Assembly: GCA_012517765.1 (NCBI GenBank)
Contig: JAAYUI010000016.1
Coordinates: 62,001 to 126,000 of the forward strand
Origin: Caldisericales bacterium
GTDB taxonomy: Bacteria; Caldisericota; Caldisericia; JAAYUI01
DNA: 64,000 bases
Direction: 5' to 3'
The notes beneath the pieces are model-generated. The model searched no databases. It had not been told where the DNA came from and saw only the letters and a program-made list of their open reading frames with translations. Position numbers and translations under genes: made by a program. Below are positions 1 to 10,115 of the stretch, in pieces; the first letter of the stretch is position 1; every line of letters starts with the position of its first letter.

Positions 1-158
1 ATCATCGCAAGGGTTTTGCCTGCAAGGATTGGGTTTACAAGTTTCCCGACAATCCTTTCCAGTTTGAGCGTACGGGCAACATCAAATATTTGCTCAACTT
101 CTTCGATGGTGAGATCGTGAATGGAAAGAACTGACTTTCCTTTCATGTTTATTGCCAT
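1..158 (-). CDS. Aspartate/ornithine carbamoyltransferase family, N-terminus only (runs off left edge)
   Basis: Reading the reverse strand from an ATG at 158 gives an open frame to the window edge starting MAINMKGKSVLSIHDLT and reaching LAGKTLAM. This is the typical start of ATCase/OTCase-type enzymes, just before the carbamoyl-phosphate-binding STRTR loop, which lies outside. The family transfers carbamoyl phosphate to ornithine or aspartate in the cytosol. GGAG lies 8 nt before the ATG, and the start overlaps the stop of the upstream GTPase gene by one base (TGATG), so translation is probably coupled. ArgF/ArcB is my first guess; PyrB or the knotted YgeW type cannot be excluded from 52 residues. 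It is too short for the ORF track. Confidence 0.7.
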   Translation of the reverse strand, partial: MAINMKGKSVLSIHDLTIEEVEQIFDVARTLKLERIVGKLVNPILAGKTLAM

Positions 159-1468
159 CAGAATTTCTCCTTGATGATGTCTTCGAGGGTCGGCTTTCCA
201 AACACACCAAGCTCATATCCCACCCTGACAACTGGCTTGCTAGTTTTGAGGACCCTGGTTATATCGATAGGCGTTGCCGAGACAACAACATCACATGGGA
301 CTGCATCGATGGTTTCCTTGAGGTCTTTTATCTGCTCTGGCGAGTAGCCCATTGCCGGAAGAACATTTTCGACGTGGCAATATTTCTCGAATGTTGCTGC
401 GATAGAGCCAACTGCAAATGGTTTTGGTGCAATTATTTCTCCGGCACCAGCTTTCCTGGCAGCAACAAATCCAGCACCATAAGTCATTTCACCGTGGGTG
501 AGTGTAGGACCATCTTCGACAACAAGGACTCTCTTGCCCTTGATCAGTTCTGGTTTTTCAACAAAAACTGGTGATGCGGCTTCGACAATCATGGCCTTTG
601 GGTTGCGCTGGAAGATGTTGTTCCTGACGATCTCAACATCTTCTGGATAAGCTGAATCGATCTTGTTTATTACTACAGCATCTGCGATCAGAAGGTTTGC
701 TTCTCCTGGGTGATAGGATATTTCATGGCCCGGTCTGAGCGGATCAACAACCACGATGGCAAGGTTTGGCATTATGAACGGGAGGTCATTGTTGCCACCA
801 TCCCAGATAATAAAATCAGCTTCTTTCTCTGCTTCCTTGAGAATGGCGCCATAATCAACGCCGGAGTAAATTATCGCTCCACGATCAATATGCGGCTCGT
901 ACTCTTCCCTTTCTTCTATAGTGCATTTGTGGGTATCAAGGTCAGCATAGGTAGCAAATCTCTGTACAGCCTGTTTCGCAAGGTCACCGTAAGGCATTGG
1001 ATGTCTTATGGAGACAACCTTTTTGCCCATGCCGCGAAGAACGTCCAGAACAGCTCTTGTGGTCTGGCTCTTGCCGCAACCGGTCCTGACAGCAGTGACC
1101 GAGATGACTGGCTTTGAAGACTTGAGGGCGGTCTTTTGCCATCCAGCGAGCACAAAATCTGCTCCATTGGCTATAACCATCGAACCCTTGTTCATCACAA
1201 CCTCGTGTGGTTGATCAGAGTATGCAAACATCACATCATCAGCCTTTAGGTCCTTGATAAGGCGCGGAAGTTCGGCTTCATCAAAAATCGGTATGCCATT
1301 CGGGTAAAGTTTCCCGGCAAGCTCGGCAGGATATTTTCTTCCGGCTATGTCCGGGATCTGCGTAGCTGTAAAAGCAACAACTTCGTAATCCTGGTTGTCT
1401 CTATAGAGCATGTTGAAGTTGTGGAAATCTCTTCCAGCGGCACCCATGATGATTACTTTTCTTGCCAT
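158..1468 (-). CDS. Cyclic 2,3-diphosphoglycerate synthetase-like P-loop GTPase
   Basis: 436 aa, cytosolic. Residues 1-120 look like a nucleotide-binding alpha/beta domain (KVIIMGAAGRD start). A P-loop GCGKS sits at 130-134 and a G4-type NKID at 268-271, giving a SIMIBI-like NTPase core. The sequence as a whole resembles the family named after archaeal cyclic-2,3-DPG synthetase, which is widespread in bacteria where the product has rarely been tested. It lies 6 nt after rplU and overlaps the following carbamoyltransferase start by one base. That context suggests a role near carbamoyl-phosphate or arginine metabolism rather than osmolyte synthesis; this is inference. Family assignment is fairly sure, substrate is not. 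Confidence 0.75.
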   Translation of the reverse strand: MARKVIIMGAAGRDFHNFNMLYRDNQDYEVVAFTATQIPDIAGRKYPAELAGKLYPNGIPIFDEAELPRLIKDLKADDVMFAYSDQPHEVVMNKGSMVIANGADFVLAGWQKTALKSSKPVISVTAVRTGCGKSQTTRAVLDVLRGMGKKVVSIRHPMPYGDLAKQAVQRFATYADLDTHKCTIEEREEYEPHIDRGAIIYSGVDYGAILKEAEKEADFIIWDGGNNDLPFIMPNLAIVVVDPLRPGHEISYHPGEANLLIADAVVINKIDSAYPEDVEIVRNNIFQRNPKAMIVEAASPVFVEKPELIKGKRVLVVEDGPTLTHGEMTYGAGFVAARKAGAGEIIAPKPFAVGSIAATFEKYCHVENVLPAMGYSPEQIKDLKETIDAVPCDVVVSATPIDITRVLKTSKPVVRVGYELGVFGKPTLEDIIKEKF

Positions 1469-1474
1469 TGCTAT

Positions 1475-1789
1475 TTATGCCTCCAATATCTCTTTGATTT
1501 TAAGCTGTGTGTAATCCTGGCGGTGACCTTTTCTCCTGCGATGATTGGTCTTGTGCCTATAGAAGAACACTACAAGCTTCTTGCCTTTACCATGGCTCAT
1601 CACCTGGGCAACAACCCTGGCATTCTTGATGAATGGCTTTCCAACATTGATATTGCCATTGTTTTCGATGAGCGTTACCTGGTCGAGGGAGAAGTCCTCG
1701 CCAATTTTGGCATCAAGATGCTCGACCTTTATTGTGTCGCCTGCAGCGACCTTATACTGTTTTCCACCTGTTTTGACGATTGCGTACAT
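1475..1789 (-). CDS. rplU: 50S ribosomal protein L21
   Basis: 104 aa, full family length. MYAIVKTGGKQYKV at the N-terminus and the basic YRHKTNHRRRKGHRQ stretch near the C-terminus are diagnostic of bL21, which binds 23S rRNA in the large subunit. GGAGG lies 4 nt before the ATG. In most bacteria rplU sits directly before rpmA and obg; here rpmA-obg are about 49 kb away and rplU instead heads an operon with a GTPase and a carbamoyltransferase. Confidence 0.97.
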   Translation of the reverse strand: MYAIVKTGGKQYKVAAGDTIKVEHLDAKIGEDFSLDQVTLIENNGNINVGKPFIKNARVVAQVMSHGKGKKLVVFFYRHKTNHRRRKGHRQDYTQLKIKEILEA

Positions 1790-1821
1790 GGGTCCTCCAT
1801 TTCAATAGTTCCAACTTAATA

Positions 1822-1849
1822 AGGCTATCTGATGGGTGATTCTTGTCAA
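1822..1849 (-). promoter_or_regulatory. Candidate promoter for the rplU operon
   Basis: On the reverse strand TTGACA (1849-1844) is followed after 16 nt by TAGCCT (1827-1822). The -35 is perfect and the -10 weak. It would give a leader of about 25 nt before the rplU ATG. Confidence 0.4.
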
Positions 1850-1867
1850 GAAAAAAGGTTTGACGGT

Positions 1868-4339
1868 TTACCAGTCGTCGGGATATTTCGGGCGTTGCCC
1901 GAAACAGCTCAGACGATGATCGGTTGTCGCAACAAGGACGCACACAAAACCATTGTCGTAAACGGATGGCGACGCAATAACTGATCCTGTGAGTTTCTCA
2001 GACCAGAGAAGACTGCCTGTTTTTGCATCAATCATTGAAAAAATCCCGGAATCTGAACCAGCAAAGATTACCGGCAACTGGATACAGTTTACAAGTATGG
2101 GACTGGACCTCATCGATTCATCAACTTTCAGGCTCCACTGGAGATTGTCCTTGAAAGAATACAGCCATCCAGCCTTGCCTTCATAAACCACCCTATAACC
2201 GGTCTGATCAAGGATGGCTGAAGAAGAGAGCTGATGGGACGTGTTCTGCTTGAAAAAAACATACGGTCTCTGCCCCCAGGCAAAAAAATGCAAACCATAA
2301 AAATTGCCGTCTTTGGAACCAGCCATAACTGTCGCTCCGTCACAAACAGGGGTTGCCTCAACTGAAGATTCCGTCCTGAATTCAGACAGTATCTGCCCAG
2401 TGGAACACTGTATGCACAATATCCTGTTGCTCGAAACACCAACATACAGAACCCTCTGCACAGGTTCTTGGTCGCTGAGTCGCATAAATTGATTGTAATC
2501 AACAGTTGGCGCACCATAGCACCACCCGCCAAGATCAATGGTCCATTTTATGGCTGGCGTAAGAGACAACGCATTAAACATGTACAGTTTTCTGTCCCCA
2601 GAACCAATTACAACGCAGCCATAATGGTCAGTATCAGATTGAAAAACAGTTGGGGAGCCATCAATAGGGCCTGCCGTCTGGTATTCCCATATTGCCTGGC
2701 CAGTATTTGAGTCCAGGCAATAAAACTTGCCGTTCTGGTCCCCAAAAAAAAGCCTTTCCCTGTAGATTGCCGGTGATGATCTTATTTTTCCTGATGCCCT
2801 GAATTTCCATACAAGAGAACCATCACTTATGGCCACTTTGTACAAATTGGCATCATCGCAACCAATATAAGCATAGCCATTTTTTGAAAAACATGGCGTT
2901 GAATATACGGCCTCTTTAAGTTCAACCTGCCACTGCAAGGTAAAAGGAAACTTGTCAATGGGCCTGATTTCCATGGTTGACGTCCCATTGTGCTTCTGGT
3001 CTCCACGGAACATCGTCCAGACCTTCTTCTCTTGATATCCATAAAAAACCTGCCCCGGAGACTCGACTGGAGAACCAAGACTGGTTCCCCATATGGAAAC
3101 CTCCTCGTCATCCTGAACAAGCTGGTCTTCCCAGACAACAAAATCGCCATAAATCCTTGGATTTCTCTGTTCGCCAATACCTCTTGCCACACAATAAGTC
3201 TCGCCAGTTGAGAGATTGAAGGCCATTATATCAGAACCGAACCTGTCAGTTCCAGTGACCACCTCATAAACGACGTATTGCCCGTCTGCACAGACGTTTC
3301 TGTAATTGCCAGGTTCAGATGTGACTGTTATCATTTTTCCGGTAAGCACATCATAACCTTTTATGATTGGCCCGATCACACCTGAAAAACCTGTCCCGGT
3401 ATCCTCATACCAGAAAACATACCTGTCAGCACCAGCAACAAGTCCATACTCCCTGTTCAAACCAGTAGAAATAGTAAGGGTCTTTTTTGTGGCTATGTTG
3501 AAACCATATATATCCGTCTGTCTTGAGTCAGGGTTGTCTTGTGAATTTCTGTTATCCAGCCACACAACAACATCTCTGACCATTTTTGGGGTTATCTGGT
3601 CTCCAAAATCATTACAAACAGGAATTATTTTCTTATTCGAGCAGTTAAAAAGCTGAACATCCCAATCGCCTCTCGGATTCTTGACGGTCATTGCAACAAA
3701 ATTTCCAAACAACTCACCTGCTCCGGGAGTATCAAATTGCTTCACGAGAAATTCCTCGCCACCATCAGATGGCAAACCATAAATGGCGAACAACATCGGA
3801 TCTTCTTTGCCTTTGGGAACATCCCTCCAGTCCTTCCAGACAACAAAGTTTTCTGAAATCTGCGGATTGTCCTGCTTGTTTTTTTCCTTGCACACATAAT
3901 CAGTAGTGCCCTTTTTGAAATCAAAAATCTTTATGTCGTAGTTGTCAATCCTCAACCTGTCAGTATTCTCAGCCCAGACGAGCCTGTTTCTGTACTGTGC
4001 TCTGGCCCCGGATTTTTTCGCGTAATTTGGTGTTGCTTTTTCTTCACCACGGGCCAGATCCATCATGTAGATGCGCGGCATTATCTTGCCCTCGCGATCA
4101 TGCAATCTGGTGTCGAGCCAGCTCATGTAGCCACCATGAATCAGGGGAGCATTCTGTGTATGCTCGTAATTTGTCAGCCTTCTGGGTTGAAAATTTGAAT
4201 AAATCATCCTTTTCATGATGCCAGCGTTAGAGTTTGGCACTACCCAGAAATCATGAGGAGAAATTAAAATTGCCATCAAAAAGAAAATAAGCCAGCACAG
4301 GGCCGGCCTGTTACTTGAATGGCGATCGCAGGATGGCAT
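1868..4339 (-). CDS. Secreted double beta-propeller protein (WDxR-type plus PQQ-like repeats)
   Basis: 823 aa. A hydrophobic segment at about residues 13-27 is a signal peptide or anchor. Residues about 50-440 carry repeats of the type VVWxD.R...DIYGF, as in TolB-like and archaeal surface-protein propellers. Residues about 450-820 carry PQQ-like repeats (DGSLVWKFRASGKIRSSPAI and similar), usually a structural eight-blade propeller. Unlike the other propeller proteins in this window it ends with the propeller and has no stalk domain. It starts near its own promoter without a clear SD, downstream of the MATE gene on the same strand. Function unknown; probably a surface or periplasmic scaffold. 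Confidence 0.72.
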   Translation of the reverse strand: MPSCDRHSSNRPALCWLIFFLMAILISPHDFWVVPNSNAGIMKRMIYSNFQPRRLTNYEHTQNAPLIHGGYMSWLDTRLHDREGKIMPRIYMMDLARGEEKATPNYAKKSGARAQYRNRLVWAENTDRLRIDNYDIKIFDFKKGTTDYVCKEKNKQDNPQISENFVVWKDWRDVPKGKEDPMLFAIYGLPSDGGEEFLVKQFDTPGAGELFGNFVAMTVKNPRGDWDVQLFNCSNKKIIPVCNDFGDQITPKMVRDVVVWLDNRNSQDNPDSRQTDIYGFNIATKKTLTISTGLNREYGLVAGADRYVFWYEDTGTGFSGVIGPIIKGYDVLTGKMITVTSEPGNYRNVCADGQYVVYEVVTGTDRFGSDIMAFNLSTGETYCVARGIGEQRNPRIYGDFVVWEDQLVQDDEEVSIWGTSLGSPVESPGQVFYGYQEKKVWTMFRGDQKHNGTSTMEIRPIDKFPFTLQWQVELKEAVYSTPCFSKNGYAYIGCDDANLYKVAISDGSLVWKFRASGKIRSSPAIYRERLFFGDQNGKFYCLDSNTGQAIWEYQTAGPIDGSPTVFQSDTDHYGCVVIGSGDRKLYMFNALSLTPAIKWTIDLGGWCYGAPTVDYNQFMRLSDQEPVQRVLYVGVSSNRILCIQCSTGQILSEFRTESSVEATPVCDGATVMAGSKDGNFYGLHFFAWGQRPYVFFKQNTSHQLSSSAILDQTGYRVVYEGKAGWLYSFKDNLQWSLKVDESMRSSPILVNCIQLPVIFAGSDSGIFSMIDAKTGSLLWSEKLTGSVIASPSVYDNGFVCVLVATTDHRLSCFGQRPKYPDDW

Positions 4340-4349
4340 TTAATTACCA

Positions 4350-4378
4350 ATTTTAGATGCTGGAGTTCAATAATGCAA
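4350..4378 (-). promoter_or_regulatory. Candidate promoter of the propeller gene with a 3-4 nt leader
   Basis: Reverse strand TTGCAT (4378-4373), 17 nt, TAAAAT (4355-4350). The ATG at 4339 follows only 10 nt after the -10, so the transcript would be almost leaderless. No SD is seen. Confidence 0.42.
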
Positions 4379-4393
4379 TAGCTCCAATGTTTC

Positions 4394-5886
4394 TTAGACC
4401 CTCGCCCTTTTCCAGCTGCCTTTTCGAACCAGGAAGGTGTTAGTGATTGTGGACATGATTGCAGAAAATATACCAATATAGAATATCCAAACATAACCCT
4501 GATCGAAAACTTTTACTGCTAGATAGACAAGTAGGATATTAAACAGCCAGTTGTTCACCTGGCCAAATATTGACGGCCACATTGTATATCCTGACCCTTC
4601 AAATACAGCCCAGAGCATCCATTGTGCGGCATTTATCATGTTGCCGATCATTGCAAGTGCAAAAACACTCTTTCCAACCGCAATTACTGCTGGGTCCTTA
4701 TTGAATATCCAAAAAATCTGCGGGGCAAAAAAGTATGCAACAACAACCATTACAAAACCAAGGCAAACCCCTATTAGTACAGAATACCAGCCAGTCTTTT
4801 CAGACCTTTCCGGCTTTTTTGCACCAAGGTTCTGGCCAACTAGGGCAGAAGTAGCCTGCTGAAGGCCAAGTAATGGAAGGTTTACCAGCCCCGCAACTTT
4901 TCCACCTATTCCAAAAGCGGTAACCACACTCTGGCCGAAATTTGAAATAAGGTTCATGAAAATTATCTGCGAGCTTGAGCCAACAAACTGCGTAACAGTA
5001 GGCGTAAAGCCAATCCTTAGGTAATTTACTAATATATAAAAGTCTGGTTTGAATAATCTCCCGAAAACAATTTTTATTCCACCTCTTTCAAAATGGAACT
5101 TCCAGTATGGTATTCTGACAAAATATTTGTAGTAATCGCCTTTCCTGTATGGCAACGCGAGGAAAGTAAACCTGGATATCTTGAATTTCAGGCCATTGCA
5201 AAGCATGTATATTCCAATTGCCACAGCATAGATATACGCAAGAACTGTTGCCAATGCTGCACCAACAATACCCATTTTTGGTATTGGCCCAAAACCATGA
5301 ATGAAGATTGGATCAATTATTATGTTGATAAGCGAGGACGTAGCAATGACAAACATGCTCGATTCAGCATCAGAACAACACCTGAAAATTGTGTTTATAG
5401 TGTAATAGACAAAAATGAATGGCAATGCGGCCACAATAAACCACCCATAAAGTAAAGCCAGTTCAAAAGTGCTATACGCACAACCAGCAACAAGGTCAAT
5501 CCGTGCACCAGCAAATCTCACAAGATAGGGAAGAGTAAACAAGCTTATGATCGTACCAGCCAGACCAGCTAAAAATTTATAAAGGATTGTTTGTTCAGAG
5601 GCCCATGCGGCCTTTTCATAATCCTTGGCCCCCAGAACCTCGAAATTACCGTTATAGATCCAGGCCCAAAAATCGAATTCAGCATCTGCATAAACGAATT
5701 GGCGACATTAAAAAAGAGTATCCCTGCCTGGGCCTGTGTGGCCAGCACTCCACCAAGAGTGCCTATCCAGAACATGTCCACTACATCATAAAGGTTTTCG
5801 AAAAGCCTCCCGAGAGCACCTGGCCATGACAATTTTATCAGGTTTTTGAAAATACTGCCTTCGGTTAGGTCGTGGCTTGGGTCCAT
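4394..5886 (-). pseudogene. MATE-family multidrug/cation efflux transporter, split by a one-base frameshift
   Basis: The N-terminal ORF (start 5886) reads to ISRFWG, then leaves frame. The other frame continues AKDYEKAAWASEQTIL and joins the 382-aa ORF ending at 4394. The break is a run of five C on the plus strand (5629-5633); one more base would restore a protein of about 497 aa, normal for a MATE antiporter with 12 membrane helices that exports drugs coupled to Na+ or H+. Either the gene is recently inactivated, it is switched by homopolymer slippage, or this is a sequencing error. Both parts otherwise look intact with no other stops. The ATG at 5886 lacks an SD. Confidence 0.85.
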
Positions 5887-5897
5887 AATAGAGAGAA

Positions 5898-5926
5898 ATT
5901 TTATGCAGTTTGGGCGATGCTAGCAA
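5898..5926 (-). promoter_or_regulatory. Candidate promoter of the MATE gene
   Basis: Reverse strand TTGCTA (5926-5921), 17 nt, TAAAAT (5903-5898). The ATG at 5886 follows after 11 nt, implying a leader of about 4 nt. Confidence 0.42.
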
Positions 5927-6006
5927 GGAACCCGAAAAAGGTAATGTTAAAAGAGTGTTTTCAGTTTGTGATTTTTTCATATCTGGATTAGAGAAGAATG
6001 TTTCTA

Positions 6007-6012
6007 TATAAT
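6007..6012 (+). promoter_or_regulatory. -10 element (TATAAT) of hypA, probably giving a leaderless mRNA
   Basis: A perfect TATAAT ends 6 nt before the GTG start of hypA. Transcription 7 nt downstream would begin at the G of GTG. The -35 region (near TGGATT) is weak and no SD precedes the GTG. Confidence 0.4.
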
Positions 6013-6018
6013 GAAATT

Positions 6019-6372
6019 GTGCATGAACTTGGTATAGCAAGAAACGTTCTCGAAATAATAATAGGCGAAGCCGACCAGAGAGGTGGCAGGGCAAAATCTG
6101 TCCTTTTGAGGGTTGGACAGATATCCGGCATTGTCCCCGAATCACTCGAGTTTCTCATAAAATGCCTTTCTGAAGGAACTCCAGCTGAGGGCCTCGAAGT
6201 AAAAATTGAAATCGTCAAACCAGTGATGGTTTGCAAATCATGCGGCGAGAAATTCACCGTAGAGGAGCTTTCATTTTACTGCCCCAAGTGCGGGGGTGGC
6301 GATTGTGAAACCATTGAGGGCAAGGATCTTGTAATAGAAACAATTACAATGGAGGGCGACAATGGACCTTGA
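6019..6372 (+). CDS. hypA: Hydrogenase/urease nickel chaperone HypA
   Basis: 117 aa from a GTG start. The ORF track begins seven codons earlier at an ATG, but HypA needs its N-terminal Met-His-Glu to bind nickel, and GTG-CAT-GAA-CTT gives exactly MHELGIA. The zinc site is the pair CKSCGEKF and CPKCGG. HypA hands nickel to the NiFe-hydrogenase large subunit together with HypB, whose gene overlaps its end by 11 nt. No hydrogenase or other hyp gene is in the window. Confidence 0.93.
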   Translation: MHELGIARNVLEIIIGEADQRGGRAKSVLLRVGQISGIVPESLEFLIKCLSEGTPAEGLEVKIEIVKPVMVCKSCGEKFTVEELSFYCPKCGGGDCETIEGKDLVIETITMEGDNGP

Positions 6373-7048
6373 ACTATCAAGAAAAGTTGACTTCAGGCAC
6401 GAAGAAATAGCTTCAAGGATAAAAGAAAAACTCTATAAGAGAGGCACTCTCTGCCTCAATTTCATAAGTTCTCCAGGTTCAGGAAAAACCTCGCTACTTG
6501 AAAGAACACTGGATGCGCTCAAGGAAACATACAATCTGGCAGTCATCGAGGGTGATCCTGAGACGGACAGGGACGCAAGAAGGCTGGAGAAGCTCCATGT
6601 GCCAGTGATACTCATCAACACATCCGGAACCGGGGCATCTTGTCATCTTTCTCCGGCTGAAGTGGAACAGGCAATAGATGATCTCCTTCTTGAAACACCA
6701 CCACCAGACATAATTTTCATCGAGAACGTTGGCAACCTCGTCTGTCCTGCTGCCTATGATCTCGGAGAACACAACAAAGTTTTGCTGTTTTCAGTGCCAG
6801 AGGGCTGCGACAAACCGGCAAAATACCCGGTGGCTTTCAGGGAGTCGGACCTTGTACTTATAAACAAGATGGACCTTGCCCCATACTGCGACTTTGACCT
6901 TGAATCCCTGAAGAAAGACGCCCTGTCTGTCAACCCATCCCTGGAATTCATTACAATGTCGATAAAAAAGGGCGACGGCCTTTTGGAATGGTTTTCATGG
7001 ATTGAGAAAAAACTTGTTGAGGTAAGAAAACATACCAACAGTAAATAA
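6362..7048 (+). CDS. hypB: Hydrogenase nickel-insertion GTPase HypB
   Basis: 228 aa. P-loop SSPGSGKTS (about 36-44), switch region GDPETDRDARRL, the Cys-His metal-binding motif GASCHL (Cys94, His95) and G4 motif NKMDL near 167. HypB hydrolyses GTP to drive nickel delivery with HypA. It lacks a His-rich or CXXCGC N-terminal extension, so it is the simple form. A terminator follows directly. Confidence 0.95.
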   Translation: MDLELSRKVDFRHEEIASRIKEKLYKRGTLCLNFISSPGSGKTSLLERTLDALKETYNLAVIEGDPETDRDARRLEKLHVPVILINTSGTGASCHLSPAEVEQAIDDLLLETPPPDIIFIENVGNLVCPAAYDLGEHNKVLLFSVPEGCDKPAKYPVAFRESDLVLINKMDLAPYCDFDLESLKKDALSVNPSLEFITMSIKKGDGLLEWFSWIEKKLVEVRKHTNSK

Positions 7049-7074
7049 AAAAGGGCTCTCAAAGAGGCCTTTTT
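7047..7074. terminator. Bidirectional intrinsic terminator between hypB and hutU
   Basis: AAAAAGG and CCTTTTT arms with an inner CTC/GAG stem, starting at the hypB stop codon and lying 20 nt from the hutU stop. T tracts occur on both strands. Confidence 0.7.
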
Positions 7075-7095
7075 GATAGCCTGTATCTTTTTTTA

Positions 7096-8793
7096 TCAGA
7101 TTTCCCACATGGGGATCCTGACACCCTTTTTCTTTGCGACCTCGATCGCTTCTTCATATCCGGCATCAACATGCCTGATGACACCCATCCCAGGATCAGC
7201 AGTCAAGACTCTGTTCAATCTCTTTGCCGCGGCATCAGTTCCATCAGCAACAGTCACCTGCCCGGCATGGACAGAGAAGCCTATACCAACACCTCCGCCA
7301 CCATGAACGGAGACCCATGAGGCACCACAGGATGTGCTTGTCAACGCATTGAGGATCGCCCAGTCGGCGACTGCATCGCTGCCATCTTTCATTCCCTCAG
7401 TCTCCCTGTTAGGAGAGGCCACTGAGCCACAGTCCAGATGATCCCTTCCAAAAACTATCGGAGCCGAGATGATACCTTTTTTTACCATCTCATTGACTGC
7501 AACACCAAACCTGTTTCTCTCGCCATATCCAAGCCAGCATATTCTTGAAGGTAGGCCGGGAATGTTTTTGAAATTGAGTTTTTCCCTGACCATCTTTATC
7601 CATCTGACAAGTGATTTGTCATCCTTGTACATGTCGAGAACGAGTTCGTCCGTCCTGTAGATGTCTTCAGGGTCGCCTGAAAGCGCGGCCCATCTGAACG
7701 GGCCCTTGCCTTCACAAAATAACGGCCTGATGTAAGCTGGGACAAAACCCTTAAAAGAAAAAGCCTTCTCATAGGCAAGACCGGCTTTTACAGCCTGTTG
7801 TCTTATGTTGTTTCCATAATCAAAAGTTATTGATCCCATTCCCATGAGATCAGTCATTGCTTCAACATGCTTTCTGGCAGTCTGATAGGAAAGTTCAAGA
7901 TACTTCTTCGGATCAGAGGCCCTCAGCTTCAATGCTTCGCTGTAAGGAATGCCACTCGGAACATATCCTCCGAGCATGTCATGCGCAGAGGTCTGGTCTG
8001 TAAGCACTTCTGGGACAAAATTTCTCTTGACAAACTCTGACAGGACATCGGCACAATTTGCAACAAGACCAATGGAAATAGCCTTCCCTTCTTCCTTTGC
8101 CTTTTTGGCCATTGCAACAGCTTCATCAAGGCTGTGGGTTTTGCAGTCAAGATAACCTTCGCTGATGCGCTGGTCTATCATCCCCTCGTCAACGTCAACA
8201 ATGAGGCAGACACCCTCATTCATGGTCACGGCAAGCGGCTGGGCACCACCCATTTGTCCGCATCCACCAGTTACCGTTATTGTACCCTTGAGTGTCCCAC
8301 CAAAGTGTTTCTCGGCAACGGCGGCAAGGGTGTTGTATGTGCCCTGCAATATTCCCTGGGTGCCTATGTAAATCCACGAGCCTGCGGTCATCTGGCCATA
8401 CATCATCAAACCTTTTCTTTCAAGCTCGTCAAATTTTTCCTGTGTGCTCCAGAATGGAACAATCATCGAATTCGAGATAAGGACTCTTGGTGCATCCTCG
8501 TGTGTTTTGAATATGCCAACCGGCTTTCCAGACTGAACAAGCAATGTTTCATCATTTTCAAGGCGCATGAGGGCCTTTACGATTGCGTCGTAGGCCTGCC
8601 AGCCCCTTGCTGCCCTTCCGGTCCCGCCATAGACTATGAGCTCTCTCCACTTTGTGGTCTGTTCCAGGTTGTTCTGGAGCATTCTCAACGCGGCTTCCTG
8701 GACCCAACCCTTGCATACAAGCTCTTTTCCCCTTCTTGCCTTAATCTGTTCGGCGGGTGCGTCTTTTTCATAGGAAATATTGTATTGCGGCAT
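7096..8793 (-). CDS. hutU: Urocanate hydratase
   Basis: 565 aa from the ATG at 8793 ([11 protein letters not shown]). The track start 8 codons upstream covers the AGGTGAT SD and the end of the preceding gene, so I prefer 8793. HutU uses tightly bound NAD+ to hydrate urocanate to imidazolonepropionate, the second step of histidine degradation. The NAD-binding [13 protein letters not shown] and the signature region [20 protein letters not shown] are present and the length is normal. No other hut gene is nearby. It is the last gene of an operon led by a DUF4388 protein and follows the VWA-FHA gene by 2 nt. Confidence 0.96.
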   Translation of the reverse strand: MPQYNISYEKDAPAEQIKARRGKELVCKGWVQEAALRMLQNNLEQTTKWRELIVYGGTGRAARGWQAYDAIVKALMRLENDETLLVQSGKPVGIFKTHEDAPRVLISNSMIVPFWSTQEKFDELERKGLMMYGQMTAGSWIYIGTQGILQGTYNTLAAVAEKHFGGTLKGTITVTGGCGQMGGAQPLAVTMNEGVCLIVDVDEGMIDQRISEGYLDCKTHSLDEAVAMAKKAKEEGKAISIGLVANCADVLSEFVKRNFVPEVLTDQTSAHDMLGGYVPSGIPYSEALKLRASDPKKYLELSYQTARKHVEAMTDLMGMGSITFDYGNNIRQQAVKAGLAYEKAFSFKGFVPAYIRPLFCEGKGPFRWAALSGDPEDIYRTDELVLDMYKDDKSLVRWIKMVREKLNFKNIPGLPSRICWLGYGERNRFGVAVNEMVKKGIISAPIVFGRDHLDCGSVASPNRETEGMKDGSDAVADWAILNALTSTSCGASWVSVHGGGGVGIGFSVHAGQVTVADGTDAAAKRLNRVLTADPGMGVIRHVDAGYEEAIEVAKKKGVRIPMWEI

Positions 8794-8795
8794 TA

Positions 8796-10115
8796 TCAGA
8801 TCACCTTTTTCTTGCATACATAAGCAAAATCGCTTTGAGTGAATTCAATTTTTGTGTTACCAAGGACAATTATATCACCATTTTTCAGCAGCACCGGGCC
8901 ACTGATTTTTTTGTCATTTACAAAAGTTCCGGAACCCGATTTCAGGTCGACAATAACAAAACCATCTCCAGTTTCACTTATTCTGGCATGTTCAGGTGAG
9001 ACAGTCTCATCATCAATCATGAAGTCTGCATCTTTTTTTGTTCCAAGCACAACCGAACTGTTTCTGATCCTATAATGCTCAGTGTCCGACCCATAGAGGT
9101 TTATCCACGCTATGTAATGGACTTCACCTTCCTTGCGCTTCTTGACGATCTTTTGGCCGGGTTTGACTTTGTGCCTCAGTGCCCACATCAAAACAAAGAC
9201 CAACGCAAAAACAAGCAGAACGCCAAGCAAGATCCAGACCCAGAGAAGATTGGCAGAACCCTTTATTTCAACCTGCTTTTTCTGTTCCAGAACATCTGGG
9301 CCAACAATGCATTTTAGTGTTAGTTCAACCATCGAGCCAGGTTTTGCTTCTGGTAAACTCCTGAAAGTCACAAGGTATGAGTTCCCTAGGTCACCCCTGA
9401 TCTGTCCAATAAAAGGAACAATTTTTACAGTGTCAAAATCTGGAAGAAAGAGGCCATTTGTCTGCTGGGCAAGGTTTCTCAGGTAAACAATGTCAATTCC
9501 ACCGGCAGGTGCAACGGTCACAACCGGAAAATCCGGCCTTGTCGGCTTGTTGATGCTTTCGATATCATTCCCGTCAGATATGAGGAATATTATCCCCTCC
9601 TCTGAATCAGGCCTCGAATGCAACAGGTCGTTGCACTCAATTATCGCGTCATTGATCCTGCTTATTTGCCCCTGGGCTTTCAGCTTTCCCATTTGTAAAG
9701 CGGCCTCGGCCGGATTGCTGGAGAATTTTATGAGTGGCTCAATGTTTTCTGCAAAAGCCACAAGTGAAAAAGTATCATTTTTCGTGAACAGGCCAGCTAT
9801 TTTTGACAGCTGGGTCTGCATGGCCGGGAAGTTGTAATCAAGAGAACCCGAAATATCAACACAAAACATGACATTTATTCTTGGCCCTTCTGATTCAAAC
9901 GCTCTGGTTTCTGAAGACGAATAAACCTGGTTATCATATTGGAGGCTGAATGCTGGTTGCTGCTGGTTCAGATTGAAAATTGTGCATTTGAAATCAACAG
10001 TGGGCCATGAGGATGTATCAACCGAGTCAATAACAAGGCTGGGTTTAGCAAGGGCGGAGGGAATAGTGGCAAGAAGCACCACAAATAGGCAAGCCGCCAA
10101 AAATTTTTTCATCAA
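8796..10115 (-). CDS. Exported VWA-domain protein with transmembrane helix and cytoplasmic FHA domain
   Basis: 439 aa. Signal peptide 1-23 ([23 protein letters not shown]); von Willebrand A domain about 78-265 with MIDAS DISGS (Asp87) and ISDGND; one membrane helix about 293-318 followed by basic residues; FHA domain about 350-428 ([16 protein letters not shown]). The VWA domain would face outside and bind a metal-dependent partner, while the inner FHA reads phosphothreonine. This resembles a transmembrane sensor or scaffold, but no Ser/Thr kinase is nearby. It overlaps tyrS by 4 nt (ATGA) and hutU follows after 2 nt. Confidence 0.85.
   Translation of the reverse strand: MMKKFLAACLFVVLLATIPSALAKPSLVIDSVDTSSWPTVDFKCTIFNLNQQQPAFSLQYDNQVYSSSETRAFESEGPRINVMFCVDISGSLDYNFPAMQTQLSKIAGLFTKNDTFSLVAFAENIEPLIKFSSNPAEAALQMGKLKAQGQISRINDAIIECNDLLHSRPDSEEGIIFLISDGNDIESINKPTRPDFPVVTVAPAGGIDIVYLRNLAQQTNGLFLPDFDTVKIVPFIGQIRGDLGNSYLVTFRSLPEAKPGSMVELTLKCIVGPDVLEQKKQVEIKGSANLLWVWILLGVLLVFALVFVLMWALRHKVKPGQKIVKKRKEGEVHYIAWINLYGSDTEHYRIRNSSVVLGTKKDADFMIDDETVSPEHARISETGDGFVIVDLKSGSGTFVNDKKISGPVLLKNGDIIVLGNTKIEFTQSDFAYVCKKKVI

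Noticed and set aside
152-574. 140-aa plus ORF and the other long ORFs opposite the GTPase gene
   Set aside because: Shadow frames of a clear minus-strand gene; no SD and no family likeness.
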